Assembly (NCBI RefSeq): GCF_016522075.1
Contig: NZ_JAEHFW010000001.1
Location: 62,001-126,000 of the forward strand
From: Mucilaginibacter segetis
Lineage (GTDB): Bacteria; Bacteroidota; Bacteroidia; Sphingobacteriales; Sphingobacteriaceae
Length of the DNA stretch: 64,000 nucleotides
Reading direction: 5' to 3'
The notes under the pieces are model-generated. The model saw only the letters and a list, made by a program, of their open reading frames with translations, was not told the origin of the DNA and ran no database searches. Both the position numbers and the translations under genes were made by a program. Positions 33,367 to 41,411 of the stretch are shown here, piece after piece; within the stretch, counting starts at the first letter, position 1; the number at the start of each line of letters is the position of its first letter.

Positions 33367-34665
33367 ATGAAAAAATTATTTCTTATCCTGTGTGCAGTTT
33401 TTCTGATTTTCAATATATCACACGGGCAAGTTGCTTATACCCCCACAACAGATAACATGGCTGCCCGTAAGCATTTTCAGGATATGAAATATGGCCTGTT
33501 CATTCATTGGGGTATCTACAGTATTTTGGGTGACGGCGAATGGGTGATGCATAACAAGAATATCCCTTATGACAGTTATAAACGGCTGGCCGATTTTTTT
33601 AATCCGCAGGAGTTTAATGCAAGGGCGTGGGTACAGTTCGCCAAAAATGCAGGGATGAAATACATTACAATTACGGCCCGCCATCACGACGGGTTCAGCA
33701 TGTTTGGCACAAAGGCATCGTTATATAACATAGTTGACGCAACGCCCTACCACCAGGACCCTTTGATGGCCCTGGCTAAAGAATGTGAAAAGGAAGGCAT
33801 TGAATTGCATTTTTATTACTCCCTGCTGGATTGGGGGCGGCCGGATTATGCCTTTGGCAGCCCTATAGTTGATGGCAAACCCGTAAATGGCGACTGGGAC
33901 AGTTATATCAATTTCATGAAAACACAACTTACCGAACTCATCACCAAATATCCCGGGGTGAAGGGGATATGGTTTGATGGTAACTGGGAGCGCCCGGAGG
34001 TTAACTGGCACTACGATGAAATATACGGTCTTATACATCAACTTAACCCGGCTATACTGGTAGGTAACAACCACCACCTTGCACCAAAGGATGGCGAGGA
34101 CTTCCAGATGTTTGAGAAGGACCTGCCGGGGCAAAATAATACCGGTTTTAGCGGTAAATCGGAAATTGGCAAACTGCCGCTGGAAACCTGCGAAACCATT
34201 AATAACAGTTGGGGATTTAATATAACCGACCGGAGCTTTAAAACTACTAAACAGATCATCCATTACCTGGTGAACGCGGCAGGTCATAATGCCAATTTTT
34301 TACTGAACATTGGCCCTATGCCTAACGGGCAAATACAGCCGGAGTTTACAGATACGCTGGCGGTAGTGGGCGCCTGGCTTAAAAAGAACGCCGAAAGTAT
34401 TTATGGTACCCGTGGCGATATTGTACCTGCACAGCCCTGGGGTATTATAACCGCTAAAGGCAAGACGCTGTATGCCCATGTTATTAATATTCCCCAGCAG
34501 CCCTATGTTTTTATCCCGGAGCTGAAGGGGAAAGTTACCCGGGTCGTTTTGTTAAGCAACGCTAAAAAGCTGAAGTTTAAACAGAGTGGTGAAGGTGTTT
34601 TTATTTATATTGATAATTTGCTTACAGATCCTACCGATACAGTGATTAAATTATATGTAAATTGA
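33367..34665 (+). CDS. GH29 alpha-L-fucosidase
   Basis: This 432-residue secreted enzyme has a signal peptide to SHGQ and a GH29 TIM barrel: FQDMKYGLFIHWGIYS, ITARHHDGFSMFGT, the nucleophile Asp204 in G-I-W-F-D-G-N-W, and WGFNITDRSFK later. A short C-terminal beta domain follows. It releases alpha-L-fucose from glycans such as xyloglucan or arabinogalactan side chains. The length and the missing carbohydrate-binding module are normal for the shorter GH29 type. It is a single-gene unit divergent from the phospholipase gene, with 139 bp between starts. Confidence 0.94.
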   Translation: MKKLFLILCAVFLIFNISHGQVAYTPTTDNMAARKHFQDMKYGLFIHWGIYSILGDGEWVMHNKNIPYDSYKRLADFFNPQEFNARAWVQFAKNAGMKYITITARHHDGFSMFGTKASLYNIVDATPYHQDPLMALAKECEKEGIELHFYYSLLDWGRPDYAFGSPIVDGKPVNGDWDSYINFMKTQLTELITKYPGVKGIWFDGNWERPEVNWHYDEIYGLIHQLNPAILVGNNHHLAPKDGEDFQMFEKDLPGQNNTGFSGKSEIGKLPLETCETINNSWGFNITDRSFKTTKQIIHYLVNAAGHNANFLLNIGPMPNGQIQPEFTDTLAVVGAWLKKNAESIYGTRGDIVPAQPWGIITAKGKTLYAHVINIPQQPYVFIPELKGKVTRVVLLSNAKKLKFKQSGEGVFIYIDNLLTDPTDTVIKLYVN

Positions 34666-34983
34666 GTTTTTTCTGATTTTCCTACTTACGATTTCCCCAA
34701 AAAATGATTTTGAAAAGGTAAAATAGAAAAGCGCGTTTGCAGGCTGTAAAGGGTGTTTTTAATTTTCAGGGTATAAAAGTTAGTTATTTTTTTTACTGTT
34801 CAAACCGCTTTTAGTGGTGATAAATTTTGGGTTTTTACTGCTGAACCGCGGGTGAGCGGTAAAAATAATTCAGGTTTTTTTGAGGGGGGATTTCAGGATA
34901 TGTATCGCTAAGTAAATATACTAAAAAAGAGCGGTATTTTCTTATAGAAACGCCGCTCTTTTCTGGTTTGTGGTTAATTAATA
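34666..34983. other. Gene-free gap with two hairpins
   Basis: The 318-bp gap between convergent genes holds two structures. A hairpin at 34832-34865 (TTTTTACTGCT with AGCGGTAAAAA, one wobble pair) has A/T flanks. A terminator lies at 34925-34962. The remainder is T-rich and shows no coding pattern. Confidence 0.5.
34925..34962. terminator. Bidirectional terminator between GH29 and DinB genes
   Basis: AAAAGAGCGG (34925-34934) pairs with CCGCTCTTTT (34953-34962). T-tracts follow on both strands (TTTTCTGG on plus, TTTTTTAG on minus). It mainly serves the DinB gene, whose stop is 22 nt away. Confidence 0.85.
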
Positions 34984-35502
34984 TTAGTCCGCTAAAACCT
35001 CAATCGCTTCAAACTGCTCATCGGCGCTTGGGCCGTAACTGCCCGGGATAGGAATATTAAGCAAACGTAAATATACACCAAGTTGCGCGCGGTGGTGTAT
35101 GATCTGTGATAGGGTCATGCGCAATACTTCCCATTTAGCTCTGCGGTTATAAATTTCGTTGCCATTGCGCAATGTCCATATTTCATCCACTTTGGCTTCG
35201 TTTTCCGGTACCAGATGCATGCGGGCCTCTGCCAGCGATTTTTCAAATAGGTCCAGCAATTCATCGGTATTGTTTATGGTTACCGGGGCGTAAGCATTAG
35301 CTGCAAAGTCCAGCTCATCGGTAGTAAAGGTAACGGATACCCAGGTAGGCAGTTCGGCAATATGCGTAGCCAGCGACCGGATGGTCATGCTTTTTTCATG
35401 CGGTTTCCAGTCGTACTTATCATCCGGGATACGCTCCAGCATTTTGCGGGTAGTTACTGACTCTTCCTCTAACTGTTTAAAAAAAAAATTGATCATTTTC
35501 AT
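34984..35502 (-). CDS. DinB family protein
   Basis: This 172-residue four-helix-bundle protein fits the DinB/YfiT fold: a long first helix (FFKQLEEESVTTRKMLERIPDDKYDWKPHEKSM), His47 in L-A-T-H-I-A-E, and His136-His137 near the end of helix 4. These histidines are the usual metal ligands. The family includes thiol transferases and many stress proteins of unknown activity. It has no signal peptide. Its upstream region has no strong promoter match. Confidence 0.88.
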   Translation of the reverse strand: MKMINFFFKQLEEESVTTRKMLERIPDDKYDWKPHEKSMTIRSLATHIAELPTWVSVTFTTDELDFAANAYAPVTINNTDELLDLFEKSLAEARMHLVPENEAKVDEIWTLRNGNEIYNRRAKWEVLRMTLSQIIHHRAQLGVYLRLLNIPIPGSYGPSADEQFEAIEVLAD

Positions 35503-35596
35503 GGTGTTGTTGTTTTGATTTACTTCAAAGTAACCACCCGGGAATGACAGCCCTATGTCAGTAGAATTGAAAATCTTAAAAAAATAAAAAAATAAT

Positions 35597-35622
35597 TATT
35601 TATTATGCATGCATAATAAATA
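35597..35622. promoter_or_regulatory. 26-bp perfect palindrome, operator copy 1
   Basis: The sequence is a perfect dyad, each half reading TATTTATTATGCA from outside to centre. A second copy lies 74 bp downstream, centre to centre (seven helical turns). It sits in the 255-bp divergent region between the DinB and acyl-CoA dehydrogenase genes. Confidence 0.65.
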
Positions 35623-35673
35623 CGCCTGTTAAGCTTAAAGCAAGTTTTTGTACCATAAACCGTTTTGGTGTAA

Positions 35674-35693
35674 ATATTATGCATGCATAGTAT
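35674..35693. promoter_or_regulatory. 20-bp near-perfect palindrome, operator copy 2
   Basis: ATATTATGCA is followed by TGCATAGTAT, one mismatch from perfect, sharing the 12-bp core TTATGCATGCAT with copy 1. It lies 65 nt before the acyl-CoA dehydrogenase start, so a bound repressor would cover the promoter. The spacing suggests cooperative binding of two dimers. The regulator is not in this window. Confidence 0.6.
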
Positions 35694-35757
35694 AAACCTT
35701 TTACCTGTTTTTATCGTTAGTTTTACTGCAAACCAATGGTAAACAGGAATTTTTAAT

Positions 35758-36930
35758 ATGGATACTTTATTAACAGATACCCCGACAGGCTACGATTTTT
35801 CAACTACCGATAATCAGAAAATGATAGGCCAGATGGCTAAAGATTTTGCTGAGAAATATATAAAACCAAATGTGATGCAGTGGGACGAGGAGCAGCATTT
35901 TCCGCTGGAACTGTTCAAACAATTGGGCGAACAGGGCATGATGGGCGTTTTGGTGCCCGAGGAATATGGCGGCTCAGGCTTTGGTTACGCCGAGTATGTT
36001 ACCGTTATTGTGGAGATAGCCAAAGTTTGCGGCTCTATAGGCTTATCGGTAGCGGCGCATAATTCGTTATGTACCGGACATATTTTGGCTTTTGCCAACG
36101 AGGAACAAAAACAAAGGTGGCTGCCTAAACTGGCTACCGCCGAGTGGCTGGGTGCCTGGGGACTTACCGAAGCCAATACCGGATCGGATGCGATGGGGAT
36201 GAATACCACCGCTGTTTTAGATGGCGACCATTACATAGTTAATGGATCGAAGAACTGGATAACCCACGGTAAAAGTGGGGATGTAGCGGTAGTAATGGTG
36301 CGTACCGGTGAAAAGGGTGATTCGCGCGGTATATCTGCATTGGTTATTGAGCGCGGTACACCGGGTTTCAGCGCGGGCAAAAAGGAGAATAAACTGGGTA
36401 TGCGCGCATCCGAAACTACCGAAATGATATTTGATAATTGCCGCGTGCCTAAAGCTAATTTATTAGGTAACGAGGGAGAAGGTTTTAAACAAGCCATGAA
36501 AGTATTGGACGGTGGCCGTATCTCTATCGCAGCATTATCGTTAGGGATAGCCAAAGGCGCTTTTGAAGCAGCTGTAGCTTATTCTAAAGAACGGCACCAG
36601 TTTGGGCAGCCGATAAGCAGTTTCCAGGGGATATCCTTTAAACTGGCAGATATGGCAACTGAGGTAGAAGCAGCGGAATTGCTGATCATGCAAGCCGCCG
36701 ATCTGAAGAACCGCCATTTGCCGGTAACCAAGCAATCGGCTATGGCAAAATACTTTGCATCGGAAGTGGCGGTACGCTGCGCTAACGAAGCTGTACAGAT
36801 ATTTGGCGGCTACGGTTACACCAAAGATTTTCCGGTAGAGAAATTTTACCGCGATGCCAAATTGTGCACCATAGGCGAAGGCACGTCAGAGATACAAAAG
36901 ATAGTGATAAGCAGGGAAGTGCTGAAATAA
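35758..36930 (+). CDS. Acyl-CoA dehydrogenase
   Basis: This 390-residue flavoenzyme oxidises acyl-CoA to trans-2-enoyl-CoA. It has the N-terminal helical domain, the FAD-binding beta domain (AWGLTEANTGSDAMGM, about 130-150) and the C-terminal helical domain with FGGYGYTKDFPVEKFYRDAK. The catalytic Glu is expected in I-G-E-G-T-S-E-I-Q near residue 376. The size matches short- or medium-chain and branched-chain types. Two palindromic operator-like sites lie upstream and a terminator downstream, so it is a regulated single-gene unit. Chain-length preference cannot be judged. Confidence 0.93.
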   Translation: MDTLLTDTPTGYDFSTTDNQKMIGQMAKDFAEKYIKPNVMQWDEEQHFPLELFKQLGEQGMMGVLVPEEYGGSGFGYAEYVTVIVEIAKVCGSIGLSVAAHNSLCTGHILAFANEEQKQRWLPKLATAEWLGAWGLTEANTGSDAMGMNTTAVLDGDHYIVNGSKNWITHGKSGDVAVVMVRTGEKGDSRGISALVIERGTPGFSAGKKENKLGMRASETTEMIFDNCRVPKANLLGNEGEGFKQAMKVLDGGRISIAALSLGIAKGAFEAAVAYSKERHQFGQPISSFQGISFKLADMATEVEAAELLIMQAADLKNRHLPVTKQSAMAKYFASEVAVRCANEAVQIFGGYGYTKDFPVEKFYRDAKLCTIGEGTSEIQKIVISREVLK

Positions 36931-36954
36931 AACTTTGTGATTTTTTATAGTTTT

Positions 36955-36985
36955 AAACCTTCGTGAACATCGTTTGCGGAGGTTT
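36955..36985 (+). terminator. Rho-independent terminator
   Basis: AAACCTTCG (36955-36963) pairs with CGGAGGTTT (36977-36985), with one G-T wobble and a 13-nt loop, followed by eight T residues on the plus strand. It ends the acyl-CoA dehydrogenase transcript. Confidence 0.88.
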
Positions 36986-37059
36986 TTTTTGCTCTTGCCT
37001 TAATCCCTCTGCGGGGACACGGGGCTTTAGCTGCATTATTGTGATAAGCGGCAAATAGC

Positions 37060-37302
37060 CAGAAGTATAAGATTCCTCACTAACGTTCGGAATGACAATA
37101 CACCCACCTGTCACTTCGAATGAGCGGCAGCGAAGAGAAAACTTGTACACTAACTAATTAGCCAAACGTATGAGATTCCTCTCTTTCTTTCGGAATGACA
37201 AATCCTACCTGTCATTTCGAATGAGCGATAGCGAAGAGAAAACTTGTACATCAATTAAATTAGTAAAACGTAAAAAATTCTTCTCTTTCGTTCGGAATGA
37301 CA
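37060..37302. repeat. Tandem intergenic repeat with inverted ends
   Basis: Two copies of about 95 bp lie at 37108-37200 and 37208-37302, with a half copy before them (37060-37098). Each starts with TGTCAYTTCGAATGAGCG and ends with TTCGGAATGACA, which are inverted repeats of each other. The middle keeps AGCGAAGAGAAAACTTGTAC and varies in the rest. No transposase is present, so they resemble a non-autonomous palindromic element. The remainder of the 457-bp gap (36931-37387) shows only a terminator and no gene. Confidence 0.75.
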
Positions 37303-37387
37303 ATGGGGTGGGGAAATAGAATGATGAAAATTTATCTTCTGTTTGAGCAGAGCCGGTAGTTGGGTATTTTATATATATATTTAGCTT

Positions 37388-38257
37388 ATGAAAGCTATCT
37401 TATTGCTACTTACTTTATCGTGCTTTACATGCTGCGCGTTTACGCAAGCGGTTCCTAATAAGGCGGACGATCTTAAATTTGATCAGCGGTTTACTAATTG
37501 TGAACGTAAATGGGTGGTTATATCAAAAGCTGATACCGCTGCAAGCTATACTTTCGGTTATATTTATATTAATGAGCAAGCGGGCTTTACTTTTGACCTG
37601 CAAGGAGTGTTTACTGTAGACAATAGTGGGAATTATATTAAGGATACTGTAGTGTTTAAAAATTCCGGCTCCATAAAATACCGGATATCTCCAAACTGGC
37701 GGGTGGTGGCGTTATTGCCTGAAAGCCATTTTAAAGAACTTCACATTGAAGCACAACCTGAATGGGTAAAGAATTATTATAACTATACAGATACGGTTGC
37801 CCATAACTACCGCTGGGGCTGGATATATAATGATCTGAATGAAAGTGGAAAGGCTTTAACCTATTTGCTACCTGCCAACCAAGCAAAGCCACATATGTCA
37901 AATATTGAATTTGAAATTGCCTTTGCCTACAATGTATTAAAAAGATACAACGATGCTGTGATTTTATTGGAAGACGCGATAAAAAACAACCCTGATTTTG
38001 GTTCTTTTTATAAAGAACTTGGGTATGCGTATTTAAAGCTGTCCGATTATAAAAAAGCTATTCCGGTTTTTATTAAGGCAATCGAAATGAACAAAGATAA
38101 ACAATCGGAAACCCGGGGCGAACTTGCTATTAATTTGGCTGCAGCATATAAAAACTCAGGTGATAATGATAATTATAACACGTGGATGAAGAAGGCAAAG
38201 GAATATACCCCGGTTGATTCTCCCTTTTATAAATTAATTGCTGATGCCGGGTTTTGA
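37388..38257 (+). CDS. Secreted TPR-containing protein
   Basis: This 289-residue protein has a signal peptide (MKAILLLLTLSCFTCCAFTQA). A beta-rich region (30-130) has YTFGYIYINEQAGFTFD. Tetratricopeptide-like helices follow (about 170-265: NVLKRYNDAVILLEDAIKNNPDF, SFYKELGYAYLKLSDYKKAI and ELAINLAAAYKNSGDNDNYN). The repeats suggest protein binding in the periplasm. No enzyme motif is visible. It is not part of an obvious operon. Confidence 0.78.
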   Translation: MKAILLLLTLSCFTCCAFTQAVPNKADDLKFDQRFTNCERKWVVISKADTAASYTFGYIYINEQAGFTFDLQGVFTVDNSGNYIKDTVVFKNSGSIKYRISPNWRVVALLPESHFKELHIEAQPEWVKNYYNYTDTVAHNYRWGWIYNDLNESGKALTYLLPANQAKPHMSNIEFEIAFAYNVLKRYNDAVILLEDAIKNNPDFGSFYKELGYAYLKLSDYKKAIPVFIKAIEMNKDKQSETRGELAINLAAAYKNSGDNDNYNTWMKKAKEYTPVDSPFYKLIADAGF

Positions 38258-38346
38258 GCATAATCTGTAGGCTTTATAAATGTGTCGTCGAATTACACAA
38301 TGTTTTCACATTTTTCGGTATTTGTAATATAATAGACGAATTAAAA

Positions 38347-38361
38347 CAGAATAATATTCTG
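38347..38361. promoter_or_regulatory. Short perfect dyad upstream of the serine hydrolase gene
   Basis: CAGAATA and TATTCTG flank a single A. It lies 67 nt before the start of the beta-lactamase-fold hydrolase gene. The region is AT-rich, so chance is possible. Confidence 0.3.
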
Positions 38362-38427
38362 CAAAATATAAAATAACAAACTTTTATTTTGCATCTTTGA
38401 GATGGCGGGTACAGCCCCGTTGTCTTT

Positions 38428-40083
38428 ATGAAAAAACTACTCTCTTTCTTTTTATGGTTGGGTGCCTGCAACGCGGCAATGGCCCAGCAAACTAGGCAGC
38501 AATTGCTGCGAACCATTATCGAGGATGTGAATTTGCCGGGTGTACAGGTTGCTTATACAGGTAAGGGGCAAACATCCGAATATAATGCCGGGACAAGTAA
38601 GCAGGGGTTATCCCGTAAAATAAAATCGTCCACAATTTTCAGAGCCGGATCATTAGGGAAGTGTGTTTTCGCCTATGCGGTACTGCGCCTTTATGATAGG
38701 GGCGTTCTCTCTCTTGATACCCCTTTGATGCGTTACATAGGCAGCTATGATCGTTTTGATCCGACAGATCCGCGTTACAGCATGATAACTGCCAGGATGG
38801 TTTTGAGCCATACTTCGGATTTGGCGGAGTTTTCGGAATTTGATACGCATGCCCCTGTTAAGCTGTTGTTTGCACCGGGAAGTGCTTATTCTTATTCGGG
38901 CGAAGGGTATTGGTTTTTGCAAAAGGTAGTGGAGAAATTAGTACATAAACTCTTTGAGCAATTAATGCAGGAGGAGGTTTTTAACCCCCTCGGTATGCAT
39001 AGTAGCACTTATGTGCAAACTGATGATATGGACACAGAGATGTTAGGAAAACCAGGCAAAGATCTTTTATGGATGATGCCTAACGCCGCCTTTACACTAT
39101 TAAGCAACGCGCATGACTATAACTTGTTTTTACAGGCGCTGCTGGCAGGAAAAGGACTGAAACCCGGCACACAGCAGTTAATGTTCAGCCGGCAAACCAA
39201 ACATAAGGCGCCGGGGGATACTACATCCGGGCAATATATTAACTGGGGACTTGGAGTTGGTTTGGCACAAGGTAAAACGGGGCAGCTTATTTGGCATTGG
39301 GGTAAAACGGATGACTTTTTTTCGTTTTTTGTGGCCAGACCGGATACCAAAGAAAGTATGGTGTTTTTTACCCGTGGTGAATCAGGTTCAAAAATTACAG
39401 ATCAGTTAATTGAAACCTTTTTAGGTAAACAAACTGCTTTCACCATACGCCAACTCCATTTCGGGTACGATCATCCCGAAACCATGCCGCAACTTTATTC
39501 GGCTTTAAGAAAACAAGGTTTTGGCGATGTGCCGGGTATATTCAACAGAATGAAAAGTAAGGGATATGAGTTTTCTGAAAGGGATATTAACTCGTATGGT
39601 AAGGTATTGCTACAGCAAAAACGATATACAGATGCCCGGGAGATATTTAAACAGCAGGCGGTATTGTATCCGCAAAGCAGTAACGCTTACGCAAGTTTTG
39701 CTGAGGCCAGGGAGGCGGCGGGCGATCATAAACTTGCGCTTAAAAGTTATCAGCGTTCCGTAAAGCTGGATAGCACTAATGAGGCAGCGATGTACCATAT
39801 CCAATCATTGCAAAATCCGGATTTTACTGCCGATCGGCTTAAAGCGTTTACAGGTAAGTTTAGCCAGGCAGGTAAACCTGAACTTTTTTTGCAATTAACA
39901 GCGAAAGAAAACAGACTGATACTTACCCAGTCATGGGATGGCGGTACGCTTATTTTCTTTCGTATTGCTACCCTTGAATTTTATAATGCCGAAACTACCT
40001 TTAAGCTAAGATTCGAAAAAGATGAACAAGGCAATATTAAAAAAGCATTTGTAGCCGGTAATGTAGCATGGGTAAAGGAATAA
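38428..40083 (+). CDS. Serine beta-lactamase-like hydrolase with C-terminal TPR region
   Basis: This 551-residue exported protein has a signal peptide to AMAQ and a class C beta-lactamase/penicillin-binding fold: the S-x-x-K motif is Ser75 to Lys78 in A-G-S-L-G-K, followed by S-Y-S-G in place of Y-x-N, and H-W-G-K (about 290) in place of the K-T-G or H-x-G box. After about residue 380 come TPR-like helices (DAREIFKQQAVLYPQSSNAYASFAE in part, then HKLALKSYQRSVKLDSTNEAAM). Family members are esterases, D-aminopeptidases and beta-lactamase relatives. The substrate is unknown, and true beta-lactamase activity is not expected from the changed second motif. Confidence 0.87.
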   Translation: MKKLLSFFLWLGACNAAMAQQTRQQLLRTIIEDVNLPGVQVAYTGKGQTSEYNAGTSKQGLSRKIKSSTIFRAGSLGKCVFAYAVLRLYDRGVLSLDTPLMRYIGSYDRFDPTDPRYSMITARMVLSHTSDLAEFSEFDTHAPVKLLFAPGSAYSYSGEGYWFLQKVVEKLVHKLFEQLMQEEVFNPLGMHSSTYVQTDDMDTEMLGKPGKDLLWMMPNAAFTLLSNAHDYNLFLQALLAGKGLKPGTQQLMFSRQTKHKAPGDTTSGQYINWGLGVGLAQGKTGQLIWHWGKTDDFFSFFVARPDTKESMVFFTRGESGSKITDQLIETFLGKQTAFTIRQLHFGYDHPETMPQLYSALRKQGFGDVPGIFNRMKSKGYEFSERDINSYGKVLLQQKRYTDAREIFKQQAVLYPQSSNAYASFAEAREAAGDHKLALKSYQRSVKLDSTNEAAMYHIQSLQNPDFTADRLKAFTGKFSQAGKPELFLQLTAKENRLILTQSWDGGTLIFFRIATLEFYNAETTFKLRFEKDEQGNIKKAFVAGNVAWVKE

Positions 40084-40090
40084 AAAGTTA

Positions 40091-40120
40091 AAGCAGGTGC
40101 TGCTTTTATAGCACCTGCTT
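40091..40120. terminator. Terminator between convergent genes
   Basis: AAGCAGGTGCT (40091-40101) pairs perfectly over 11 bp with AGCACCTGCTT (40110-40120). The minus-strand tail TTTAACTTTTTA is T-rich while the plus-strand tail is not, so it mainly ends the LamG-like gene transcript but may also serve the hydrolase gene. Confidence 0.8.
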
Positions 40121-40126
40121 ACGCGG

Positions 40127-41317
40127 TTATTTCTGCAATACAGTTAAACCGTCCATATTTACCATGCGGGCCATTATGCCCCAGCCGTAAAAGTAATTGC
40201 TTATCCCAATAGTAATTTCGTTATCACCTGCTTTAAGTGGTACATCAAATACGGAGTTATTAATACTCAGTCGTCCGTTAGGGTATTTAGCCATTGGGCG
40301 GCCGTATTGGTTTTTATCCAGATAAAGTAAATAGCCATTAATGAATACCCAAACCTCATTATTAAAACCTAACTGCATTTTACTCACCTGGTCTTTAGTG
40401 GAGTGGATGGTTGTTTTTAGCCATACCACCCGTGTTTTATTTTGCACACCCTCGCCGCGGTTCTCCATACCCCCAAACGGACGGATAAGATTAATTAACC
40501 CGCGACGTTCGGCAATAATGGGTTTCCATTTAATGGCATCCGCAGGCAGGTCGGTAATCATCAATTCGCGGCCATTATCTAAAAAATGGGGTGTGGATAC
40601 GTCCCAGCGGCGAATATAATTAACGTCGTGGTTGGTAAGATCAGCACCCGCCATCGGAGATAGTCCTTCGGTTTCATTTGGCTTTACCACCAGATTGGCA
40701 AAATATGCCGGTCCGGCAAAGGCCAGAGTACCAGATGCAGATTCACCCTCTATACGTGGTATCTCCAGAGTCGGCTTATCCATATTGTTTACATATACCC
40801 GCATTTGCAGCCCCGATACCACTATCTTAAAATGATTCCAGCTGTTGTTATTTATCTGTGCAGGGCCCTGGTAATGTTCCATAACGTTCCACAAGTTTAC
40901 CCCATGTAAAATAGGTGTATATTGTATAGCGGTATTGCGCTGTTCCGTTTCGTCGGGGCGTGTACGCAGGTAAACACATTCACTTTCGTTGGCATTTTGC
41001 CATCTAAAGTAAACGCTTATAAAAGCCTCTTTATCCGCATAAGTAGGCCGGGCATCCAGTTCAATGGTGCCATTGGTAAAGTTGAAATCCTTTAAGGTTA
41101 CCTTCCCTGTTGTTATTTGCAGGGCTTTGGTGTTTTTAAAAGTGGTGAAGGCTGCTTTTGCCCCGGTGGTGTCAAAACGGGCGGCCTCAAACGGAAGGTG
41201 TATTTCTTTTATTTTATTTTTACCCGTTTGCGCGGTAGCGGCATCATTAATAAATAAAAGGCTAAGCATTAATATAATAACTTGCTTAATTTTGATGTAG
41301 ATAGGTTGATTTTTCAT
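40127..41317 (-). CDS. Secreted LamG-like (concanavalin-fold) protein
   Basis: This 396-residue protein has a signal peptide (to ATAQTG). Its two beta-sandwich regions are about 30-210 (NFTNGTIELDARPTYADKEAF, YFRWQNANESECVYLRTRPDE, NNSWNHFKIVVSG, MRVYVNN) and 250-395 (GAGIMENRGEG-like loop, WVFINGYLLYLD). The first resembles LamG or DUF1080-type domains used for glycan binding. No catalytic residues can be named. It is divergent from the membrane-anchored regulator gene, with three 10-bp repeats between them, which suggests shared control. Confidence 0.75.
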   Translation of the reverse strand: MKNQPIYIKIKQVIILMLSLLFINDAATAQTGKNKIKEIHLPFEAARFDTTGAKAAFTTFKNTKALQITTGKVTLKDFNFTNGTIELDARPTYADKEAFISVYFRWQNANESECVYLRTRPDETEQRNTAIQYTPILHGVNLWNVMEHYQGPAQINNNSWNHFKIVVSGLQMRVYVNNMDKPTLEIPRIEGESASGTLAFAGPAYFANLVVKPNETEGLSPMAGADLTNHDVNYIRRWDVSTPHFLDNGRELMITDLPADAIKWKPIIAERRGLINLIRPFGGMENRGEGVQNKTRVVWLKTTIHSTKDQVSKMQLGFNNEVWVFINGYLLYLDKNQYGRPMAKYPNGRLSINNSVFDVPLKAGDNEITIGISNYFYGWGIMARMVNMDGLTVLQK

Positions 41318-41368
41318 GTTTCAATAAATTGTTTAGCCAAAAGTGAAGGCATAATAACGAAAAGCCAT

Positions 41369-41398
41369 ATTCAAGTACATTCAAATGCATTCAAACCA
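41369..41398. repeat. Three tandem 10-bp direct repeats between divergent genes
   Basis: ATTCAAGTAC, ATTCAAATGC and ATTCAAACCA follow each other without gaps, one per helical turn, 13 nt before the ATG at 41412. Such helically phased direct repeats are typical binding sites for response-regulator-like or AraC-like proteins. Confidence 0.55.
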
Positions 41399-41411
41399 AA
41401 ATCTGATAGAA

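Noticed and set aside
1315..35679. The 15-mer TTGGTGTAAATATTA occurs near 1315 and near 35665, both in promoter regions.
   Set aside because: A shared AT-rich 15-mer is expected by chance in 64 kb. The surrounding palindromes differ, so a common regulator is not supported.
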